Shown: piece by piece, positions 9,593 to 20,011 of the stretch
Position numbering within the stretch: the stretch's first letter is position 1
Layout: every line of letters starts with the position of its first letter
Source: Peltaster fructicola
Lineage: Eukaryota > Ascomycota > Dothideomycetes
DNA: 64,000 nt
Assembly: GCA_001592805.2 (NCBI GenBank)
Contig: CP051139.1
Coordinates: forward strand, 4,712,001 to 4,776,000
Direction of reading: 5' to 3'
Notes under the pieces: model-generated
Seen by the model: only the letters and a program-made list of their open reading frames with translations
Databases searched by the model: none
What the model was told of the DNA's origin: nothing
Translations under genes and position numbers: made by a program

Positions 9593-11596
9593 ATGAGGAC
9601 GAGAGACACTAGGCGAGCTTCACACAAGGATGGACCGACCAGCAGCGCCGCTCAAGTTGCGATGATGTCTACGAGAGGAACTACACATGACCCACCCACG
9701 AGAACAGACTGGGAATGGGATATGCCTGATCCCGCTATCGATCATCAGGATGCCACTCCTTTGGCCAGATTGTCCGACTGTGATGCAGTTGGGAACGACC
9801 TGCCGGAAACAGAGTTCACAGCAATGCATAGCACTACCATACCGGGTGCAGGACTATCTCATATAACACCCGCGAGACGTCTGAAACGGAAGTCCTTGGT
9901 CGAGGCTGTCGACGGAACCAGTTCGAAGCGAGCGAGCGTCGCCACGACCGAAATCGACGATGAATTGGTTGAGCTCTCGCCTACAAGTATGCTCCCAGGC
10001 CAGAGTATCGCTCGATTGTCCCAGCTTCCAGGCCTGCAAGATCGCATGTCTGCTGTTGCTGCTAGGCCAGACATGAGCAATGCTACCACGCAAGCAGTAA
10101 ATGTGACCAGTGCTGCTGGTACTCCTCTTCCACCGAAGAAGATCTTCACGATTCAAGTTGGCGACAGACTCTTCCGACTCTCAGGCGCGTCGATCTCGTC
10201 AGACGGTACGTTTCTTCTCGCAATCAGACACATCGACTCACAATGTCCACAGCACCATCTTACTTCACTCGATACTTCGTAGAGCGAGCACAGCAGAACA
10301 GCGCCAACGGCAGTGGCCGGACATTGTACATCGACCGTGATCCAAATACTTTCTCAGACATTGCTCGGCACCTGCAAGGCTACCATATAGAGCCTCAAGA
10401 TGGCCCTCACTATGTCAAATTGTTTGCAGACGCTCAATTCTTCAGCTGTAGGTCAGCAAAAGCTTGCAGTAGCCTCATCTGACATGGCAGTACCTCGATT
10501 GACCGCACAGCTGTTCTCCTCGGACATACACATCAAGATAGGAGGCCAGAACTTCCAGATAACGAGAGATGTGTTCAACAGACCGGGTGACTCGCCCAAC
10601 TACTTCACTCTTGGCTTCTCGACGTCCTTCACCGGCTCAACGCATACAACTCCGGAGCTGCTACAGAGCTCCTACGTGCGACCTCCGTCTATCGTCCCTC
10701 CGACCGTGCCCAATCGATCAGCCAGCTCTTTCGCCGACTTGCTACACATGCTGAAAGGCTACGAGCTCACCATCCGAGACGAGAGCCATCGTGCTGACCT
10801 GCTCAGAGATGCACGATATTTCCATTTCAAAGGGCTGGAACAACGACTCATACCGCACAAGATCACATACAATCTAGCTAGACAGCGGTCTGAAATTCTG
10901 CTGCGTCCTGGAGACATTCGCAAGGAGGGACTTTCTGTACAAGGTGATACTCCAGCCAGTCCTACGCCTGGCTGGATTGTGTACCAGCGACCTCATGTCG
11001 ATCAAGAAGCGCGCACATTGATCATTGAAATAGGTGGCGATGAGAGCGCAATACTGTCTATTGCATCTCCGATAGGAACTTCTGGTGTGAGACTTGGTCG
11101 GCTGTCCTTCTATGGCAAGATACTCGACACGATCAACAGACTCTTTGGACTTATCACCAGTAAGAGTGTCACTCATACTACGCTGCCATCAACCACAACC
11201 CCTTCTTCCAATCTGCGCAGTGTACCACCAAGTCCTAGTGTAGCAAGCGTCAGCGATGAGAAGGTCAAGGTGCGGATAGGTCCTGACGCGGATCTCACTG
11301 TCAATGGCCGCAAGTGGCCTTTTCGCAATGCTGACAGTGACGGCGATGATCGGATAGAGACCAGTAGTGCTACTGCCCCGGGAAGGACAATGCCCAGACG
11401 GACGTCTAGTGAGCGGATCCAGCAGGAGGGATTAGAACTGGTGTTGAGTCGTTCGCAGTGGCGAATTCGAGTACAGCCGAGTGATGCTACAGCAGATGTC
11501 GATAATCCTGCCGTGGAGATCATACTTGGCGCTGTCAAGATTGATGGTTTTAGCAATGAACGAGCGTGGAATGCTGCTCAAAGCTTTCTTGGTTGA
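9593..11596 (+). CDS. BTB/POZ-like domain protein with two tandem BTB-type segments
   Basis: Three exons (9593-10205, 10253-10447, 10491-11596) with 47- and 43-nt introns give about 637 residues. The first 180 residues are low-complexity and probably disordered. A BTB-type fold follows: FTIQVGDRLFRLSGASISSD, then PSYFTRYF across the first splice and the segment DRDPNTFSDIARHLQGY. These are the signatures of the potassium-channel-tetramerisation class of BTB domains. A second similar segment starts at DIHIKIGGQNFQITRDVF and includes NYFTLGF and a later FADLLHMLKGYEL. The C-terminal third has no recognised domain. Such proteins usually act as adaptors, and the partner here is unknown. The start could equally be the ATG pair at 9662/9665. 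Confidence 0.7.
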
Positions 11597-11682
11597 GAGA
11601 TGCCCAGATGGCTTCGACGATGAACAAGCCTGAGATTAGCTCCGAGTCATTCTGAGATTCCAGCTCGATGCCCGTCTCACTA

Positions 11683-14530
11683 TCATGGCTTCTTCCCTTT
11701 TGCACGATTCGCCACACCGGTGAGCCTGTGTGCGAACGTCTTGTGCTTAGGAGGCCCCTGAGACGGTGTCATGGACGATTCGACACTCATACTCGTAGCG
11801 CTCGCATTCATTCCTGGCAGCTGTGCATGTGTAGCCTTGTTGTAACTAGCAGCACTACCCGGCCGGCCCAGCAACAAGCTATCAGCCGAGTTCCTCGCCA
11901 GCTTAGACGTGGACTCTGGCCGGTTATCCTCCAGCCCGTTCGCCGCACCCAGCGCCCGCTGCTGAAGTCTACGCATTCTCTCTTGTATGACTTTGAACTT
12001 GTCGAGTAGTTCTGACCATCTTATGGTGCTGTCCTCTCGAGCCTTGAGCCTATTCTGCCGCTCGAATGTGGACACTGCGCTGGGTGTGTTGGGTTGGCTA
12101 GCACGAGCACTGCTGGACGCCATATGTAGGTAGCCGATAGGTGCGACTGAGTTCAGGCGATTCTTGAGCGCAGCAAATGCACTACTCTGTGGGAGTAGCA
12201 TGAGCACACCGTACATGCATTTGTACAGGAATGGATGCCGTTCTGGCTCTAGTAGTTGCATCCTGAGATACGTGAAAACCGGCGATTCGAGCAGCTGGAC
12301 CAGCTTGTCGATCTGAATGAGCATTGTGACGGTCATCTCGATGTCGGCAAAGATCTGAAGCAGATTGTATGCTTGCTCGTATGCTTGTGACAGCAGACAG
12401 AGTGAGAACGTGGCAACAGCGTTGACACACCATGCTCGGAAAAGCACTGTGAAGAACGTCTGTCCATCTCGTGTATCCAGATTTCGAAGACGTTTTCGAA
12501 GGTCCGCGAGCTCAGGAGCTGTGATGAGATTGTTGTTGAGGTTCTGCACCATGATCGAAGCGAACTCGATGTCTTCTTCTTCCTTCTCGAGAATATCAGC
12601 CATAGTTCTATAAATTCGTTCAGCTGACAGTGTCAGACATAGCTGTCTGATAATGAGATTGCCTCTCGTCTCGAGTAGTCTTCTGTCGGTACAGAAGAGC
12701 TTCAGCAAGTTCACCATGAACGAGGTAAAGTATGACTCTTCACTGTTCTTGCTGATCTGACTCAGTAGTAGTAGATCTCGCACAACGACTGCTTCAGAAG
12801 GATCGCTCAATGTCTTGAGCAATGCTGGAAAGGTACCATCCGCGAGAATCTTCCTCGGTGACTTGCGATGGAGGTTGATAAGCCAGGCCAGTGCTGCTAC
12901 TCTAGTAGCTTCGTGCTCGTGTAAGAATTGTAGGGTCAGAGAATTTACGGCAGCTTCGTAGTCGAAGTCCAGAGAGTATGGTCCTTGAAGTTGCGTATCG
13001 TCCTGCTCACTTGATGCGCCCGGAGGCTCTGGCGTTTTTGGTGGCTTGATCGCTGTTGTGTTAGGATCCTTCCGTGAGATCGACACTGGAAGCTGTGATG
13101 ATTGTTGCGGCTGTTCAATGGCTCCATTCGACGTCACCGGCTCTTCTGGCAGAGACATGACATACTCCATGAGAGCAGCGTTCACACGAGCTGCAGCTTG
13201 TTTGACATGATCGACCTCGTGCGACAAGGCTGGGAGAATGTGCGCAAGGAGCCTCGGAGTGAAGACTAAGATATCCTCGGGAGATATGCTCAGGAAAGTC
13301 TCAATCCATCTAAGAGTTGTCGTCTGGATCTCCTCTTGAGTCGATTCGGATAGATATGTGACCAATATGTCCAGAATCTGGCGATACTCAATTTTCACAT
13401 CCTGACCTGGGATCCATTCGTCTTCAGGATCATCAATGCCTTGTTTCTCGTCATCTGCAGCTGTGACAGACCAAGCCTGACCAGATCCATCCTCACCATC
13501 AGCCTGGTCCTCGGCCGCTGGGGAGTCTGTAGGAATATCCGTATGACCTGCGCTCGCAGATGTTGAGACACTAGCTCGACGTGCTGCAAACTCGTCCCGG
13601 CTCTTGCGACTCTGTGCTATGCCCTTCTTGACTGCCGCGATCTTCCTGATCTCCGACAGGAAGCGGTCGAGAACGACTTTGGTAGTCGTGTGCACATCTG
13701 TATTGGGATCGGTCAAGAAGCGAAGCAGTCCTCCCAGGAAACTTGGAAGGAAGGCTACGAGCTCAAGATCTGGTATCGAGTCCAGCAGTGTAATCCAGCT
13801 GACCAGGAAAGTCCTCGTGAAAGGATTGATAACCTGTATCCGCTCTTGCAGCAACGGTATGAACTTTGGCAGGGAGAAGGCCACATTCAATTCATCTCTT
13901 ACTCCACTATCGTCTTCCGGCAATACGATGCTCGCATAGGTTGCCGCACTTTCGCTGACAATGTCCTTCACGAGTCTGTCCAGCAGCTCTGCACCATTCT
14001 TGACGCTCAACTCGGTGTCGGCGGACAGTCTGCAGAGCGCATCGAAGACATCGTTGAAATAGAGCAGAATCTCGCCCTTGGCGACCTTCGCAATGTTGTA
14101 CATGCTCTCACAAGCATAATATCGGACCCGAGCATCTTGATCGGCAAAGCAGGCAAGGACTGGTGGTACTATCTCGCGTAGGTATTGCGCTACTTCCTAT
14201 GATCGTCAGTGTGAAGTCGCAGTCTCGAACGGTTGAGCTCGTACTGATCCTAGAGCTATGGCGGCCGCTGCGAGACCGATAAGACCGCCGTTGCGGGCAT
14301 GTGGTTGATGGACTGCATATGCGTAGTCGTGGCAGAGCTGGCGGACTATCCTTCCAATCTTATCATGGTTGCCCTCTTGTAGAGCTGTGCGAATGATCGA
14401 CTCAAGCCTGGCTGTCGCGTCAGTACATGTGATAGCTGTTGGTAAGCAGGAAGACCACCCACTCTAGGGCGCCGGCCTTTCTCTTGTCGTAGAGCTTGTC
14501 TTGCAACGCTCTCGAGACCGTTGTGTCCAT
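11683..14530 (-). CDS. VAC14: Vac14, scaffold of the Fab1 PI(3,5)P2 kinase complex
   Basis: Three exons (14463-14530, 14245-14407, 11683-14196) give 914 residues, near the 880 of the yeast protein. The start MDTTVSRALQDKLYDKRK and the HEAT-repeat segment with MYNIAKVAKGEIL and SVKNGAELLDRLVKDIV are classic Vac14. The C-terminal region (DIEMTVTMLIQIDKLVQLLE and ERHPFLYKCMYGVLMLLPQ) is the Fig4-binding part. The protein holds Fab1 kinase and Fig4 phosphatase on the vacuole and endosome membrane to control PI(3,5)P2. The first intron acceptor was placed so that the frame reads ALELESIIR, matching the family. The tail after about residue 830 is Ser/Pro-rich and poorly conserved. Confidence 0.93.
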
Positions 14531-15687
14531 GGTTGCCGTGTAGGCAGCATGACGTTGCGTGAGAAAGTTGACTGTCGAAGCTTGAATCTGTGGATGGAAT
14601 TCACAGTCGTCATCTGGCCATTATGTGATTTAGCCTGACGGGACTTCCGGATCAAGAAACTGACACATCCAGGTGATCGAAGTGTCTAGGAACTCGCGAG
14701 CAGCACGAGGCTTCCCATGTGCTAGCAGTCGTCTCGCTGTACGCCCTCCTGAAGCAGCACACTGGCGAAGTGGCCGTGAAGGAGTCATTGTCCGCACGGT
14801 TCATTCTACTCGCCATCGCTATAAAGTCGATCCTACAGCTAGGCATCAAGGTCAAATAGAGAGCCCAAGGTTTCGTGAGGCTTCAGATCTCCTGAATCTC
14901 TCACCCTAAGTTCCTCATGGTTCACCTTGTTGTTGTTCCATATCCGTCACCCTTGCGTTCGCTTCGAACGACACATAGCAGTAGTGTCGTCTGTCGTCTG
15001 CCAAACTCGCACAACCAGCATCCCACGTCTATCAAAATGTTCCTGATCACAAGCATCCGCCTTTCAGTCATGTTTTCTCGCATGGTGGCACGTCACATTG
15101 TTCCTTGCTCGTTGCTAACTTAGAGAGAGAGCTGATATACACATTCCGCTCGTCTGTCGGAGCAGCGCGATATGGAGAGGGTGAGATGTGGCGAGGTGGA
15201 ATGACATCTCCTTGCTGGCCAGCTCATGATAGCGTATGATTCTGGACCATCAATCGGAGGTCGGCCAAGTCAGTCCTAGTCCATGGACGCCTTTTCAATT
15301 TTGTGACAGCAAGATGACTAGAAACATACCACGGCACAGTGGGCTCTTCACAGCCATGAGAGGTAAATTGTATAGATATGGTCGACCGTGCTCACTGCTC
15401 AACGAAATTGAGACTGGGTAAATCACTAAGATACGCGACATTCCAGCATAGTGCATTACACGTCGGCATAATGCATTCCAGCCCAGCAGGAACTACCATC
15501 TCATGATCCGTATCAATATACCATAAATGAGCTATGGGTAAATGCGTGTTGTGGTCCGTCTTCTGCTGGAATGCACCATATTGACAATCAGGCGCATTCC
15601 AACCAAGCTGAGCAAGCACGCAAGAGGTATATGATATGGTCACTCCGCAAGAGACGATGGCTTTGTTCGTAATCATTAAGCTGCACT
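14531..15687. other. intergenic, upstream of the adhesin gene
   Basis: This is a 1.16-kb gap between the Vac14 start and the adhesin start, which point away from each other. No gene was recognised. The last 250 bases contain the CATTCC cluster described separately. Confidence 0.6.
15439..15600. promoter_or_regulatory. cluster of four CATTCC elements (TEA-factor type sites)
   Basis: CATTCC occurs at 15439-15444, 15474-15479 and 15595-15600 on the plus strand, and at 15568-15573 on the minus strand. All four are followed by A, giving CATTCCA. On chance alone this hexamer is expected about once per 2 kb counting both strands. CATTCC/T is the known target of TEA/ATTS-domain factors such as fungal AbaA and yeast Tec1, and Tec1 acts on the adhesin gene FLO11. 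The sites lie about 90-250 bp before the start codon of the adhesin. Regulation by such a factor is an inference. Confidence 0.5.
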
Positions 15688-18600
15688 ATGCTCAGTATGC
15701 TCCCAGCTTCTTTGACAGCTCTGGCTGTCTTGTGCAGCATCACAACCGCTGGTAAACGTCCTGACTTCGCTGATCGGATTTAGCTAATGATGCTGCCGTA
15801 GAGTTCCTAGGACAGGATTCAAACGGTGTCGAAGTGCAAGTGTACGCTTTCTGTGGTACGCCTTACACTACCGTAACAGCATCTACACCTGGCTACGTGA
15901 TCCGGACTGTGGCCTATACTGGACAGGGTTTTATCACTGGTCCAAGTACGACCACAATTGCTACACCTTCTGGAACAGCACCAGGTACTGTCGAAGTCGT
16001 CACACCTCAGCCAGCAGGACCTTCCGACTATGTGACGAGCACGTTGGCCTATTCAGGGATTGGAGTATTCACTGTCTCTAACACGACCACAATCGCCACG
16101 CCTTCCAGCACACAGCCGGGCACTACGCTTTACAGTGGAGCTTCATTCATCTCAGCTCCTCTCACCTTGACTATCGCGACACCGTCTGGGACTGTGCCGG
16201 GCACAATCCAAATACTTACACCACCTGGGACCTACTTGACCACCACACAACCATACAGTGGCACATCGCTAATCACAGCTCCTTTGACGACTACAGTAGC
16301 AATACCGTCAGGCTCGGTGCCAGGCACAGTGGTCATATTGACTCTCTTCTCCGCACCTGCAACGTCAGAGGGTAGTGCTTTCACAACCATAACGCAGCTT
16401 TACAGTGGCACTGCTCCCATCACAGCGCCTATAACGGCGACTATAGCTACACCTTCCGGTGTACAGCCGGGAACGGTGGCTATACTGACGCCTCCATTGT
16501 TCACACCACCTCTGTACACAACAATCACTACAGCCTTCAGCGGAACAGGTGCCATCACGGCACCAATCACAACTACAATTGCTACACCTAGCGGAACAGC
16601 TCCAGGTACCGTCGGAATATTGACTCCAGCACCTATACCTGAGGGCTATATCGCGATTACGACAGGTTACAGTGGTACCTCGCCGATCACAGCACCATTG
16701 ACAACAACGATCGCCATCCCAAGTGGCACAGCTCGGGGCACCATCATCGTCCAGACTCCTCCGATCGGCTTCATCACAAATACTGTCTTGTACTCTGGGA
16801 CCTCATCCATTACAGCTCCACTAACTTCAACAATTGCTGAGCCGTCGGGCACACTTCCTGGCTCGGTGATCATCCAGACACCTCCAGCCTTCTCAGCTAG
16901 CTACATTACCACGACTGCCGTGTACTCTGGTCCGGATCCTATCACAGCTCCTATAACTTCCACAGTCGCTCAGCCAACCGGTACAGTACCTGGAACTGTG
17001 ATCATCGAAACACCTACGGCTTTCTCGGCTGGATATATCACCACAACTGTCCTGTATTCCGGAGCAACTGCCATTACTGCTCCTGTGACCACAACTGTAG
17101 CCGATCCCTCTGGTACAGTGCCTGGTACTGTGGTCGTACAGACACCTCCCGCAGGCTATGTCACAACTACCGTTCCATACACTGGGACATCTCCGATACC
17201 AGCGCCAATCACTTCGACTCTTGCTGCTCCATCAGGGACAAGTCCCGGGATTGTTCAGGTCCAGACGCCTGGAAATCTTGTCACCACAACTATCGCTTAT
17301 AGCGGCACTTCACCGATTACTGCACCTTTCACGACCACTATTCCTCCTTCTGGGACAGCTCCAGGTACTGTGCTCGTTGAGACACCGCCTGCAGGCTATA
17401 TGACTACTACCATACCATATACTGGAACGTCTCCGATTACTGCGCCAATCACATCGACTGTTGCCGATCCATCAGGAACAAATCCAGGAACTGTTCAAGT
17501 CCAGACACCACCTTCTGTAGACTTTGTGACAATTACAGTGCCCTATACTGGTCTCACACCAATCGCAGCACCCATCACGACCACCATCTCACCATCAGGT
17601 ACTAACGGTGGCACTGTGGAGATTCAAACTCCATCCAGTGAATTCAATACGCTGACTACTCAGTACACCGGGTCAAATCCGTTCACTGCACCCATAACAT
17701 CTACCTTGGCTGCTCCGTCAGGCACAGTTCCCGGAACTGTGATCATCTTCACCTCTGCCGAAAGGTATATCACAGTCACGTCGTTCAGCGGCACTGCAAC
17801 ATTGACGACAACGATTGCCAGTGCATCAGGCACTGTGCCAGGAACTGTTCAAGTAATTGTGCCCGCCTCTCCGGCAGTATACGTTACGACAACACTCTTT
17901 GACGGCAGTGCTACAGGCACAATCACCACCACCATTGCAACACCCTCTGGAGCGAGCCCTGGAACTGTTGAAGTCGTTCTTCCAAGCTCGCCAGCTGCAT
18001 ACATCACCACGACACTCTTTGGTGGCAGTGCTACAGGCACAATCACCACCACCATTGCAACACCCTCTGGAGCAAGCCCTGGAACTGTTGAAGTCGTTCT
18101 TCCAAGCTCGCCAGCTGCATACATCACCACGACACTCTTTGGTGGCAGTGCTACAGGCACAATCACCACCACCATTGCAACACCCTCTGGAGCAAGCCCT
18201 GGAACTGTTGAAGTCGTTCTTCCAAGCTCGCCAGCTGCATACATCACTACGACACTCTTTGGCGGCAGTGCTACGGGAACAACAACAACTACTATCGCTA
18301 GCCCATCCGGATCCAGCCCTGGGACTATTGAGATTATCATCCCCAGTCCGCCAGCAACATACATCACTACAACGGTCATCAGTGGTAGCGCGACGGCGCT
18401 TATTACAACTACAATTGCCACACCTTCCGGAACAAGTCCTGGAACTGTCGAAGTCATCATTCCGATTACTCCTCCTGAAGCACTAGCCACTATAACCGTT
18501 CCTTACTCCGGCACAGGGCTAATCACTGTACCTATAACGACAACACTTCCAGGGTCCGGGACAAACGTAGGCACTGTCGAGGTTCAGACACCTCCGGCAG

Positions 18601-19592
18601 CATTTGAGACAAGCACGGTCCCACCAACTGGTACTGGTGGCATCACAGCTGGTTTCTATGTAACCACCACAGTCACTTACAGTGGTACTACGACTCGCAC
18701 CACGACGCAAGCAAGCGCATCAGGTACTGTCCCAGGAACAGTCGAGATTGATGTCCCGGCGTCTACAATCCTGAGTACAAGCACCTCAGGTGGCGGATCT
18801 GGAACCACGGTGACAACCACAGTTCCATATACTGGTACAGGGGTCATTGCAGCTCCGATCACTACGACTGTGCCAGCTTCCGGCACGGCACTTGGCACTG
18901 TCGAGGTTCAGACCCCTCAAACCTCACCTAGTATTTCCATCTTCACAAGTAGCACAACAACAAGCGCACTACCACCTCCACCAACAACCTGTAGCAATAC
19001 AGGGCTAGGCTATGCTGTGCAGCCGCATCAGTTCGCCCATACTGATGCCGCTTACAGCAATGCAATCATCGACTTCTTCAAGACTGATGCGCCTGAGCAA
19101 CAGGGTACCACCAACACTGTGGGCTTCTATATCTACAATGGCGTGAATGACCCTTCGGGATCAATATACGGAGGACCTACCATAAATATCACGTATGTCG
19201 CCGTCAACCACCATGGGTACTTGTATGCGAAAGTGTCTGGGCTTTACAACTTCACGACCCTACGCGCGGATGATCTAGCTCTCGTCTGGCTGGGCGACGT
19301 GGCATTGACAGCCTACGAACGGTCAAACGCCTTACTCACACAAGAATATCGAGGCGGTCTCAGTGTATACAGTGCTAACTCTACCACTGTTGCCCTACAG
19401 CAGGGACAATACTACCCGTTTCGCATACTGGCCATCAACGGACCCGCGGCGATTGCTTTTTCAGTACAGATTACGGCTCCCGATGGCTCTGTAATCCTTA
19501 GCAACGCAACGACTAGTGGAAGTCCCTATCTAGTGCAGTTTTCTTGTGATTCACAGGCACCACCATTCCCGCCGTTTGGACAAGAAGTATAA
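15688..19592 (+). CDS. secreted Ser/Thr-repeat cell-surface adhesin with a GLEYA/PA14-like domain
   Basis: Exon 1 (15688-15751) encodes a signal peptide, MLSMLPASLTALAVLCS and onward. A 50-nt intron (GTAAAC donor, CTAAT branch-like site) leads to the long exon from 15802. Residues about 40-1080 consist of some two dozen imperfect repeats of roughly 40 residues, of the pattern YSGTxxITAPITTTIAxPSG then TxPGTVxVxTP. These are rich in Thr, Ser and Pro, so probably heavily O-glycosylated. The last 200 residues resemble a GLEYA adhesin domain (VNHHGYLYAKVSGLYNFT, DDLALVWLGD, YYPFRILAINGPAAIAF). The order differs from yeast flocculins, where the ligand domain is N-terminal. No GPI signal is seen before the stop at 19590-19592. 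Ser/Thr-rich and Gly-rich coding sequence continues in another frame to 19939, so the 3' end of this model is unsure. Confidence 0.8.
17881..18240 (+). repeat. three tandem 120-bp repeat units inside the adhesin gene
   Basis: The units 18001-18120 and 18121-18240 are identical base for base. The unit 17881-18000 differs at a few positions, for example GCGAG instead of GCAAG. Flanking repeats are much more diverged. Each unit encodes one 40-residue protein repeat (AAYITTTLFGGSATGTITTT and the following 20 residues). The identity at silent positions points to recent tandem duplication or conversion, which would make length variation between strains likely. Confidence 0.93.
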
Positions 19593-19939
19593 CAATAACT
19601 TCGTCGACAATCTCTCGAACCACAAGTAGCGCATCTATGCCAGTGCCTACGGTCTCTTTGTGCACTGCAGCGTCTCCGGTCAATGTGTCGCCTAGCACCA
19701 CAGCGGGCAGCTCAAGTCAGATCATAGTTCCCGCCTGTGCTCAGACCATGGCTTTCTTGGTGGCTGGTGGCAAAGGAGGGCAGGTTGGATACGATGGCGA
19801 TGTTGGTGGCCTGGTGAACGGTAGCATCGCTGTCAGCCCAGGTCAGGTTCTTTCCTTGATCGCCGGCGGTGAGGGCGGAGTCACATTTGCTAATCCTCCA
19901 AGCATACAAGAAGCCTGCGATGACGATCAGACCGCCTAG
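19593..19939 (+). other. glycine-rich continuation of the adhesin in a second frame
   Basis: Just past the adhesin stop, a different frame reads a Ser/Thr-rich linker (ITITSSTISRTTSSAS), then Cys-containing sequence, and a glycine-rich stretch with FLVAGGKGGQVGYDGDVGG and SIAVSPGQVLSLIAGGEGG, ending at 19939. The glycine-rich part has the look of fungal glycine-rich surface domains found after other adhesin modules. It could be joined by a poorly marked intron (for example 19573-19626), or this could be a frameshift in the gene or the assembly. Which applies cannot be settled by eye. Confidence 0.45.
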
Positions 19940-20011
19940 ATATGTCAGAGAGTATTTGATTTCAACTTACCTGTGCTCGTTCCCATCGCATGCTTGTAGA
20001 AATCGGCAGAC

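Noticed and set aside
9859-10149. Minus-strand frames inside the BTB gene
   Set aside because: They are shadows. The plus-strand exons carry spliced BTB motifs.
17881-18240. Tandem repeats as a CRISPR-like array
   Set aside because: The units are in-frame protein repeats without spacers, in a eukaryotic gene.
17849-18490. Long open frames on both strands and a third frame across the adhesin repeats
   Set aside because: These are shadows of the 120-bp repeat periodicity, since no stop arises in any copy. Only the plus frame with signal peptide and domain is a real gene.
19712-19975. Minus-strand hydrophobic segment GLIVIAGFLYAWRIS with a GTAAGT donor and CTAG acceptor next to the CorA-like gene
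   Set aside because: It lies antisense to the glycine-rich sequence, has no start or family support, and does not join cleanly to the CorA-like stop.
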